A stretch of 64,000 nt of DNA from Cochliopodium minus (lineage: Eukaryota > Discosea > Himatismenida > Cochliopodiidae), in assembly GCA_024220525.1 (NCBI GenBank), contig JAMYWO010000160.1, positions 1-64,000 on the forward strand. The letters are read 5' to 3'. The notes beneath the pieces were generated by a model, which ran no database searches, was not told where the DNA came from, and worked only from the letters and a program-made list of their open reading frames with translations. Positions within the stretch are counted from its first letter, which is position 1. The number at the start of each line of letters is the position of its first letter. A program made the translations under genes and the position numbers. Shown here one piece after another: positions 43,601-53,769 of the stretch.

Positions 43601-44869
43601 TTAAAAATTATTTTTATTTTTTACAGCGAGAGACAGTGAAGTATTGATTTTGGCTGCCACCATTGTCAAAAAGTTAAAAGAGAACGCTCAAGCTGTCCTT
43701 CCCCAAATGTTCAGCGCTTTGTTCGAGTGCACCCTCAAAATGATCCAAACCAACTTCCAGGACTACCCTGATCATAGAAAAACTTTTTTTGCCTTCTTAG
43801 AGTCCATAAACACCCATTGTTTTAGCTCCCTCCTCAACATAGGAACCTCTCAACCTGCCAGTTTTAAACTTTATTACCAATCCATCATTTGGGTAAAAAT
43901 AATCTTTATATTATTATTTATTTTTAAATAAAACAGTATTCATTGTTTTAATTTTATTTCAAAATAGAAATTAAAGATTTTATTTTGCCAAATAAAATAA
44001 AATAAAATAAAATTATTAGATTCATTATTCTTATATCAGATTCATATCAAAATTTTTGCATTTTTAAAATTTTTATTTGTTTATTAATTTTTTTTTTTTT
44101 ACATTTATTTTGAAGCTTATTAATTTTTTTCCTTTCCGCAGGCCATTAAACACACAGAAAGAGAAATTTCAGAAAAGGGTCTTTCGATTGTGATAGAATT
44201 TTGGGCTAACATCTCTTCCGAAAGAACCCCCGCCAACTTCAAAAACTCCTTTTTCACCTCCTACTACCTCGACTTGCTCCAAAACATTTTCCTTGTCGTT
44301 ACCGATACTTTCCACAAAACCTCCTTCAAGCCCCAAGCCAAAATCCTCATGATGTTGCTTCACTCTGTCGAGAATGGTTTCATCCAAGTCCCCATTTCTC
44401 CCAATCAACAAAGTCCTAATCCCATTTTCCTCAAACAATATCTTGCTAATTTATTAAATAATTTTGGGACTCTCACAAGGTAAATTCAAAATTTAAATTA
44501 AATTAATATTAAATTATACTTGTTATTAATACTTCACAATTTTATATTTTTTTTTAAAACAGAGAGGAAATAAGTCATTTCATTATTGGAGCAACTGATT
44601 TGAACAAAACTAAGGAACAAAATAAAAAACATCTCAGGGACTTTCTCATCAGACTCAAAGAGTTTTCCAACTCTGACAATACTGAGCTTTTCATTGAAGA
44701 GACAGAAAAACAACAAAAACAACAAAAAAATCAACATTTCCAAAACATGTTACAAATCCCCGGTATGATCTCCCAATATGATCCCAGATATCTCAAGTAT
44801 GAAAAGCAGAATCCTAGCCAACAAAATAATAACAATACTAGTTTTCAGGATGATCAACAAAATCTTTAA
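40610..44869 (+). CDS. XPO1: Exportin-1 (CRM1)
   Basis: Nuclear export receptor for leucine-rich export signals, working with Ran-GTP. Nine exons (40610-40702, 40774-41055, 41118-41233, 41435-41820, 41920-42140, 42189-43488, 43627-43892, 44142-44479, 44563-44869) give 1,102 residues; human XPO1 has 1,071. HEAT repeats run throughout. Diagnostic stretches are [20 protein letters not shown] (importin-beta N-terminal domain), [48 protein letters not shown] and [20 protein letters not shown]. The Cys in DMSCETF is the residue matching human Cys528, the leptomycin B target. The last 50 residues are Gln/Asn-rich. The large exon 6 is richer in C-ending codons than the flanking exons. Confidence 0.97.
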
Positions 44870-44983
44870 ATTCTTCTCTCGATTGTGGAAAGAAATTCCT
44901 TACAAAATTTGTTCTTTTTTTATAAATATTAAATTATTCACAAAAAATCTTCCTATGAGTTTCAATTTACAACAAATTTTATT

Positions 44984-45462
44984 TCAATTTATAACACATT
45001 TTCTTTGATTGTTCATGATATCAATTTTTTGTTTTTCTTCATTTGGCAAAATCTCTATATTCTTCAATATCTCGAATCCAACGAATTTTGGTATTTTTAT
45101 TTCATATTTAGTTTGATATGCTTTGAAGCAAAGATATAATGTCAAGATTCTATCTTTCAAGGATTGAGGATAGCTTTGATGATGCTCCAACTCCCATTTC
45201 CTTTTCAATCTTATAACTAGATGGATTGTATTTCTCAAATTATAGTCATATAACGTTCTATCATCTTCCAATTGTTTTCCAGCATAGATCAATCTTTGCT
45301 CATAAATGGGTATATTTTCTCTCTTTTCAATTTTCTTCTTCAATTCTAAAATTGTTTGATGATCTTTTGTATAAATGAGTTAATGTTGCAAAATGGAATA
45401 AGATTACATTCAATCTCTATCGTGATGGTTTTTCCTGTCAAGGTTTTTATAAATAATTGCAT
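44984..45462 (-). CDS. Diverged ubiquitin-like protein with C-terminal extension
   Basis: Two exons joined by an intron of about 40 bases. The first 75 residues align end to end with ubiquitin: [56 protein letters not shown] and [14 protein letters not shown]. The processing site RLRGG is replaced by RLKRK, and a 75-residue extension of unknown fold follows ([17 protein letters not shown] ...). The region around ubiquitin Lys63 is shortened, while the site equal to Lys48 (AGKQLED) remains. Without GG it cannot be conjugated, so it is more likely a fixed ubiquitin-like domain protein that mimics ubiquitin to proteasome or ligase partners. It is tail-to-tail with exportin-1, 115 bases away. Confidence 0.8.
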
Positions 45463-45644
45463 TTTTTTTATTTTCAAACTTTTCTTTGATTTTTTTTTTC
45501 AATTAAAATTTGTTTGCAGTTAAAATGATAGAAAGTTTTGATCAACTAAACAAACGAAAAAATGATCAATAAGTACTTTATGTTGAGATATAAAAATTGA
45601 TCTAATCAAATAAATATTAATGAAATTAAAAATTAAATAAAAAA

Positions 45645-48600
45645 ATGGAGGTAAGTTTTTTGGAATTTTGGAACAAATTGAATTCATGTTTTTTATAAAC
45701 AGAAAATAATAAATATTTTAGATCATCTCAAATATATTGGACCTGCATTTGCTTGCTGCAAGGTGATTGCACCAAAAAAGGATCAACAAAAAATGAATTT
45801 CGAGGATGAATTCGAAAAGCTGGGATGGGAGCACAAAATAGAATCCTTCAACTTGAGCACAGAAAATGATAATCTCAGATTTATGGTTTCGAAATTGAAA
45901 AATGAAAATACTTGGATAATATGCTTCAGAGAAACCTATTCTTTGGAGGGATGGTTAGAAAATTTTGATTTGATAGGAGGAATAGAGATGGAAGATCCTC
46001 CATTCCAAGGTAAAGTGCATAGGGGATTTTGGAGACTGGCAAAATCAATTCCCCTCGAACCTTTATTCAGATTGTTGGAAGAGGGATCGAATATCATCTT
46101 CACTGGATTTTCACAAGGTGGTGGGGTTTCTCCTTTGGTGATGAGCCATTTGATAAGATCATCTGCATTCAAAACCGAATATTATAAACAAATCTGTACA
46201 ATTGGATTTGCTGCTCCATTGTTCGGTAAATTTTATTTTATATCCCCGTTTAGATAATATTAAATAATTTTATATTAGGGGAAACTGATTTCATCAAAGA
46301 AGTATTTGATCAAAAAGTTTCGGAAACGCAAAAAATACACGATCTCTTCCATTTTTATGTAAATGATAGGGACATAGTACCAAGATTGTTGACTCTATCA
46401 GGGATAGTAGCTGAAAAAACAAAAGAAAAACTTGGAAAGCTCGTCAAATTGCTTCTTGGTCAAAGGGAGGGAAAAGATGCAGTCACCAATCTTACTTTCG
46501 AAGGAGTAAACTTTCTTTTGCCAAACTATTCTTGTTGTGGAATCTGGCACATTTCGGACATCAACGACAAAAAAATCAAAGACTATAAGTGCTACATCGA
46601 AGAAGATCTCAAAAAACTAAAGAATTTCTTGAGATGGAACGAGAAAAATCTTTTGGTGACAAATGAAGTTCAACAGCATGCACCCTTGTCGTACAAAGTT
46701 TTTCTTCAAAATAATTTTTTGATCAAGGACAGCAAACAGTCATTTAAGCCAAGTTTAAATCCTTCTCTCTTGGCCCCTTCCATCAAAAACGCAAGTCTAA
46801 TTCACAGGGAAAAAACAATAATTGTAACTTTGAAAGGCTCTAATCTTGACAACCTCCCGAAAGGATTTGAGCTTTTCGTCATCAATAGTTCCATGAAATA
46901 TGAAATAACAAAAAAATCATTTGATAAAATAGAGTTGATAGTGGAGTCTTCAGATAAGGTTGATATCAAAAACTTTAAGGAAGGATGTATTGTTGGGAGT
47001 CATTTTAGTCCAAAATTAGTCTTTCCATTCAAGACACCCAGTTCATGGAACAATGAATGCAATATAAAACTGTTTTCTCACACAAGTGTTCTTCAGGTGG
47101 CTGCAATGCAAACGCTCCTGGTTTCTGGAAAACAATTTGAGACATTCCAAATTGTTTTTAGTGATTTAGAAAAAGTAATCTTACAAAAAATCAAATTTTT
47201 GCAGCATGATCCTCTGGTGGTCTGTTCAAGACTCATCTCCTTTTTAGGAATCAAGCTCAATCAACAATTAAAAATTGACTATTCTTTAGTTCTTGAAGAT
47301 CCGCTTGGGTTTTTGAAACTCGAAAACATTTCTCTTTTGGTTCCTACTTTCAGTGAAAAGCAAAAGATGTTGCTATACATCGAAGTTAAAAAGAGCCTTG
47401 TCTCTACTCAAGATACCATTGATATTGAAGATCTTGAAATTTATCTCCAAACAGCAAGTAAGAACGACGAGCTTGAATCTTTAAAACTTCCTCCTTTGTT
47501 TTTACCATCCAAAGTATTATCTTCGGAATGCAAGAACACATCTCTCAAATTGTTTGCTCTTTGCCCTTTTTTCAAGCTTATAAACTTGGTTTTGTCAAAG
47601 ATACAATCTCTCGACAAATTGAAGAAAAGCCAAGTAGAACTTAAACAAGCCAAAAGTTTCTTCACAAAGGGGCTAGTCTACTTTAAATTCTTTTTTTTCA
47701 ACGATGTGACTGTTTTCGATCAATTCGAAGGAAGCTATTCCAACGTTCTCAAATCCTTTTCCAACTATTTCGATAGCAATTTCAGAAAAACATTGAAGGG
47801 AGTCTTTGAAGAGCATGAAATCGAAAAAGCTCTAAAAAATGTTTTGAATAAGTATTTGGAAGATTCAAACCTTTCAATTCTGAATCCAACCACCAACGAA
47901 AGAGAAATCAAAATGATTTTTTCTTCTGCACATAATCAAAATTGGGGTGCTTCTGTCCATCAAGTAGGAGTGATCAACAAGTTTTCTGATTTTTTCAATC
48001 CAACCAAGAATTTTAGCAGTCTCGAACTTAAAGGAGGACAACTTTCTGATATGGTTACTTCACTTAATATCATATACTGTAAAAACAAACTTCAATATTG
48101 TTTAAATTAATTTTTTTCTTCTATAAAAGGCATTGCTAAACTGAGAGAAAATCTTTTAAACAATGTTTTTATCACCATTCTGGGAAATCAAAATGCAGGA
48201 AAAAGTGATATCCTAAAAATTTTTTCTGGAATTGGTAAATTGTCTTTTTTTTTGTTTGATTTTTTTTTTTTCTTAATATTTTTTTTTATTTTTTTTGATT
48301 TTTTTTTTTTTTTTATTTAAAATTTTCAAATTAGAACATGGATCTTCTTCTCATACAAGAGATTTCTTGAATCTATACAATAATGGAAATATAGGTGATA
48401 GAAAGAAAAACATTTTTGTGATTGACACGCCTGCTTTGAATGACGGATCTCCTTTTCTCAATTCTCTGACTTACAAGCTTGCTTCTCTTTCTTCTTTCAA
48501 CATTATCATTTTGAACTTAACTCATTCTAATACCAAAGATGGTAATGAGAGTTTGAGTAACATCTCCAAGTATCTTTCTTCAACTCCTTCTGTCATTTTC

Positions 48601-49197
48601 CTAAATAAATGTGATCAAGATTACAAAGAAGAAGAAGTCAAATTAGAAAATGCTAGAATTATGAATGAACCTGTCAAAAAAAACAAAAATCCCCGTGTTA
48701 AAACAGTCTCAACCAACAAAGACTACACTTCAATAGTAAATAAAAGTGTTGAAAAGTTCTTGAATAATGCGAAAAACAAGATCAAAGAGATCAATATCGA
48801 CAATATCCCAATCTTCTTGACTTGTATCTCCAACATTGACTTTAACACCAGAAAATATCCTGTTCCTTACGATCTTTTTTCAGATCATGATAATCTATCT
48901 TTTGAGATTCTCAACAAATACTTTCCAAAAGATGTTGAAGATATTGATACCGATGATTGTACAATCAAATTTCAAAACGAACTCTTGGGAAAGATTATTA
49001 TCAATTTGATAGGTGAACAATCCTTAAAAATACACTTTCCTGTTGGAATCATTTCTGTTATCTTATCTCTTGCCAAGGAAACAAACTTTTTCTATGATTT
49101 AAAAATGATCTTGAAGGAACATCTCTTGGATCTTTCTCTCAAATACTCTGATTTCGTTGAAATTAATGACAAAACCAAAGATTCTCTCAATAAATAA
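45645..49197 (+). CDS. Class-3-lipase / GTPase fusion protein
   Basis: Five exons (45645-45650, 45703-46225, 46279-48078, 48130-48234, 48335-49197) give 1,098 residues; exon 1 codes only ATG GAG. Residues about 50-260 form a lipase_3 alpha/beta-hydrolase: TWIICFRETYSLEGWLENFD, GKVHRGFW, nucleophile elbow IIFTGFSQGGG, and the Asp block HFYVNDRDIVPRLL. The catalytic His is not certain. A long central region of about 500 residues has a possible IPT/beta-sandwich segment and helices. Residues from about 780 carry a P-loop GTPase: G1 ILGNQNAGKSD, G3 VIDTPALND, G4 IFLNKCDQD. The C-terminal 200 residues have hydrophobic helices but no clear membrane span. Lipid cleavage controlled by GTP is inferred from the fusion. 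Confidence 0.82.
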
Positions 49198-49267
49198 TTA
49201 CTTTCAACTAAATGAAATTTTAATTTTAAAGTAAAAAAATTTTGTTAAAGGAGAAATAAGTTTAATA

Positions 49268-51819
49268 TTATTTTGCTTTAATCAAAGAATCAAATTTCTC
49301 AAGAAGTTGCTTGATTTCTTCTTCTTGTTTCTCCTCTCTTTCTTCAAGTTCCAAGTTCTTTTTTTCAAGTTTTTGGTTTTCTTTTGTTTGATCTTCTTCA
49401 AGTCTTTTTTCTTCTTGGATTTCCTTTTCTTGTTCAACAATCTTTTTTTCCATTGAAGTGACGAAGTCTTCACTTGAAGGAGCAAGTTCATCGCAAAGAT
49501 ACTCGGATGAAATACTGTAAACATAATCTTTTTCAGATTCAGATTGAGGAGCGGTGTAAACACAAGAGAATGAAGAGCTCTCTTTATTTTCAACTGTTTG
49601 AAGATTTCTTGCAAAACAAAAGTATCCACATGCATTCTTTTGTTTCTCATCCATATCAATCACTTCAATCAATTCACAGTTGTTTCCAGAAACAGATTGA
49701 TCTTGAGAAAGACAACGAGTGTTTGAAATAGAGTAGATCAAAGAGTTCCATTGACATTTTGCTTCCAAAACCTTTTGTTTGTTTTCGCATCTCATCTCAA
49801 TTGATTTCTTCTCATCATCAATAGAAAGGAACAAGTTTTGATTGGATTTGTTGATTGAGACAATTGTTCCATCTGATTCTTTCAAGAAAGTATTTCCATT
49901 TCTCACTTTCGAAGCAATTGAAGAAGGAACAACATAGTGATTTAAAGTTTTTCTTTTGATTAAGTTTCTGTCAATCACTTCTTTCACTTCTTTGGAAATT
50001 CCTTCCAGTCCTCTTTCTCCTCTATACCCTCTTGATCCTCTTGATCCCTTATCTCCTTTGGCACCATCCTCTCCTTTTGATCCGCTTCTTCCTCTTCTTC
50101 CTCTTTGCCCTTGTTCTCCCTTTTCTCCATCTTCTCCCACGTCTCCTTTTTCTCCTTTTGAACCAGTTGCACCAGTTGCACCGATTAACCCACTTGGTCC
50201 TTAAAGTAAAAAGAGTTGTTATATAAAACATTTTAAAATAATTTTTAAAAGTTTTCTTTTTGGAAAATTATTTTAAAATAATTTTTAAATTTTACCAGTA
50301 GGTCCTGAAAGACCAGTGCTTCCTACAGGTCCTGTTGGACCGTCAGGTCCAGTTAATCCTTGAATACCTTGAGGTCCTGTTGGTCCTTGAAGACCTGTTA
50401 AACCTTCAGGCCCAGTTGGTCCTTGTGGTCCGGTTAAACCTTGTGGGCCAGTCAAACCTTCCGGTCCCGTTGGTCCTTGAGGTCCAGTCGATCCTTCTGG
50501 CCCTGTTGGCCCAGTTGGTCCTTGAGGTCCAGTTGGTCCAGTTTCACCTTTAAATAAAGTGATTGAAAGAAAATTAAGATGATCAAAAAAAAAAAAAAAG
50601 AAAAAGGAAATTTTTTTACAATAAGGATCTGGCACAAACAATACATCACGATAGTACGAATGACCATCAGAGCCTGCAGGAAAAGAATCTACTGCAGAAT
50701 AAACTCCAGCTCCTTTTGGCATGATGAAATCTCCACTTTATTTTTGAAAAAATTAAAATTTGAAACAAAATTTTTTACAAAAAAATACAAGGTGACGGAA
50801 TCAGTAAAATAATTAAATCCAAAGGCAAAGTCAGTATTCGAGTTTACAGATACGGTGTATTGTTCATTGGCATAGATGTAGAGAGGTGTATCCAAATTAA
50901 CAACTTTCCATCCTTCTGTTGAATCTACTTCTCCAAAAGCTTTGGTTGCCAATATTTTTTGATCTCCATTCCCCCAGATTTTTCCCAATGGTGTTGCTGT
51001 ATCTCCAGATGTTCTAAATAATAAAATTTTTTATCATAAAAAAAAAAAAAAAAATATTTTATATGAATATTATTTTTTAAAAGAACCTGTAGTATCTAAT
51101 TCCATAAATATAACCATTAGATTTGCTGGAAAATCTTGTTCCCAATTCATTGGTAGATGTTTGGGTAGATTGGCTCACTGTGTTTGGAAACAAATTCTGA
51201 AAAGCAACGAACATGACATCTCTAAAGTAGTTACGACTGCGATAAGTGAGCTTTGGGAAGTTTGCTACTGCTTGGTTGTAAACACCTGCATCAACTGGAG
51301 CTACAATATTCTCATTTTGAAATGATAAAGGAGAATTGACAAAGTAGTAGTCCAAATTTGCGTAAGCAGAATCTGTAAAAATAAAAAAATTTAAATTAAT
51401 ATTTCACACTTTAAAATTTCTTTGAGAATTTTACTTGCATCTACATTAACCGAGACCACATAATCTCCTGCTTTCAAAAAAAGAGGGCTGCTCAAATATG
51501 TTATTTGCCAACCTGATGTAGTTTCTGCAGAAAAATCAGTGTTTGTTAACTCTGTTTCAGATATTGAATCCCAAATTCTTGCAGTATGAAGTATGGTGGC
51601 ATCATCAGAATGTTTGAAAAATTTGGCTGCAATAACAATCCCATCTACTTTGGTGGTAAACTTTGTTCCCAATTCATAAAAAGGATCATAAGTAAAGTGA
51701 TTGACATCCAAACTATCATTGAATCCCATCAATGATTTTATTTTGGTGCAAAAATTATTTTGTGATCTTGCTCCCATCATGAGAACAAACAAGACAAAAA
51801 GGCAGAGAAGATACTTCAT
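49268..51819 (-). CDS. Secreted DUF4082-collagen fusion protein
   Basis: Six exons. A signal peptide ([19 protein letters not shown]) is followed by two tandem DUF4082-like beta domains. Each has ELGTxF(T/S)xK, a G(I/Y)xxxxx(F/R)(F/Y) strand, a GW(Q/K)xxxLxxPL(F/Y) block, and AGVY ... YFRDVMFV or YYRDVLFV. A collagen helix of about 49 unbroken Gly-X-Y triplets follows. Its first half is neutral and rich in GPTGPQ; its second half is charged ([32 protein letters not shown]). A Cys-containing C-terminal domain ([26 protein letters not shown]) and a Glu/Lys coiled coil end the protein. The coiled coil could trimerise the collagen. All introns but the last lie in or between the DUF4082 parts. Role in cyst wall or matrix is inferred. 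Confidence 0.83.
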
Positions 51820-52330
51820 TTTTTTTTTTTTTTCCTTTTATTTCTATGGAACTGAATTAAACGAGAAAAAAATATTAAATTTTTTTATTTTTGACACTTG
51901 CCAAAATAAAAATATATCCTTTGAATTAAAATTTGGATGATCAAGATCTATTTTTTATTAATGCATATTCCAAACATAATACTAAATGTGAAGAAATTTT
52001 AACAAACTTGAATTATTCGAAATTTCTTAGCATTTTTGAGTTCTGTTTATATCAGATCATTTCATTGCTTGAAATCATGGTGATTACCGAATAATTGAAA
52101 TCACTTTATCTTTATAATGCATTCAAATGATTTTACATAAAAAAAATTTTTCATATGCTCTTATATATAAACATCAATTTAAATCAAATCATGAAAATTT
52201 TTTAAAGTAAAAAGATCCTCTCACAAAAAACTAAAGATCAATCCAATAATAGACATCTATTTTGAAAACTTTGTTCGAAATTGTCAATTAAGTTATCCTT
52301 GTTTAAAATGTCTCCAAAAAAAAAAAAAAA
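51820..52330. promoter_or_regulatory. Bidirectional intergenic region
   Basis: About 510 AT-rich bases between the divergent collagen-like and F-box genes. Both ATGs are preceded by long A runs. Nothing else can be named. Confidence 0.35.
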
Positions 52331-53344
52331 ATGAAAGATGTAGAAAGATTGCCTTTGATCGATAACAATGAATTTAATTTTGAATCTAATAACACTAACT
52401 ATTTGGGAAAATTGAACAAAGATATAATTTCCTATATATGCTCTTTTCTCAATTCCAAAGAGATCTGCAGAATGATGCTCATCAACAAGAGATTCTACAA
52501 ATTGATAAATTCCAATAATAATTTATGGAAACAGTTGAAAGAGAGGGAGGGGGAAACTCAAATGTTGAAGTAAATAAAAATTCATATATACTTTAAAAAG
52601 ATAATGCATTAATTTGATAAATTAACAATCATTGATTTGTTGTAAAAATGATCGATAAAGGTTAAATATTTTTACTTTATATTCAACTTAATATAAAGTT
52701 TTTTTATATGTTTATTATATATAAACAATACATTAACTTTTTTAAACCATAGTAAATCAATATTCTCAAGATTTTATTCTTTCATGAGATTTTACTTATG
52801 TTCCACATATTTTTATATTTGCAATAATATGATTGAGATAAATCATATACACAAAGATATGTATTGCTCAGAATTGTAACATCTTGTTCCTATAAATCCA
52901 TCAAACCTGACATACTGTTCAGCTTATTTTATTTTTTATTTTAATCGATTAAAAATTTATTGGGTGGGTTTGAAAAAGTTGATGTAAATCTTTTATTTGT
53001 TCAAATTGAAATTAACTAAAATAAATTTCTGATTAAAATAAATAAAAAAATTTATTTATTTTTAATTTTTTACTTTTTATCATTATTTTTTATTTTTTTT
53101 CTTTATTTTTTATTTTTTTATTTTTTATTTTTTTATTTAAAGTTTAACAAGAAACGAGGATTATGGGCTCGTGGAATCTCTATTAAGAAAAGATGACATG
53201 AGTCTAAATGAATGGAAGTACAATCGAAATGAATATGTGTCGTTGGAAAAGTATCACAGCAAAGAAGTTTGCGATCAAAAAAAACTATTCATTTATTTTT
53301 TTGTGGGGAGGTTTAAAAAGGTTTTGATTGCATTTAATTCATAA
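52331..53344 (+). CDS. F-box protein, short or incomplete
   Basis: Exon 1 (52331-52571) encodes an N-terminal F-box: YLGKLNKDIISYICSFLNSK, EICRMMLINKRFYKLI, NNNLWKQL. F-boxes link substrates to SCF ubiquitin ligases through Skp1. A long intron of about 570 bases rich in T runs would lead to exon 2 at about 53143, joining in frame to LTRNEDYGLVESLLRKDDMS and EWKYNRNEYVSLEKYH, and ending at a TAA at 53344. A GT just after VGR could instead lead to further exons, but downstream sequence contains an assembly N (53537) and no convincing exon. So the gene model may be truncated by the assembly. No substrate-binding repeats are visible in the part present. Confidence 0.6.
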
Positions 53345-53769
53345 TTTTATTTTTTATTTTTATTTAATTTTATATTTTTAAAATTATTTTTTATTTATTC
53401 CTCACTTTATTATTATATTTTTTATTTTTTATTTTTTATTTTTTATTATTATATTTTTTATTTTTTATTTTTTATTTTTTCAATTTTAAATATCCTAAGA
53501 TGTGAACACAAGTGCAGGGTTTGATAAATTCAATGANCAATAAATTTTGTTAGAGTTGAAGGATCCCAGTTTTGAATATTAAGAACAAATCTCGTAAAGA
53601 AGTAATGCGGGGTAAAATTTTGTAACTAGTTAATTCCTAGCGATCCAAAATATGGAGGTATTTGTTGGAATAAAACTCTATTAATTGGTTTTGGATTTCT
53701 TTTTTAATCAATGAATTTTGTTTCTTTTTTCTTTTTATTTATTTGATTGAAAATTAAAGATTGGTTTTC
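53345..53769. other. AT-rich spacer with an assembly ambiguity
   Basis: T-rich low-complexity sequence runs to about 53480. A more complex stretch (53500-53660) contains the single ambiguous base at 53537. No ORF or RNA gene can be supported. The N and the abrupt change of texture suggest a weak assembly join, so the 3' end of the F-box gene here is unreliable. Confidence 0.4.

Noticed and set aside
49984-50231. Alternate-frame ORFs across the collagen region
   Set aside because: The Gly-X-Y frame is continuous and spliced in phase; the others are repeat shadows.
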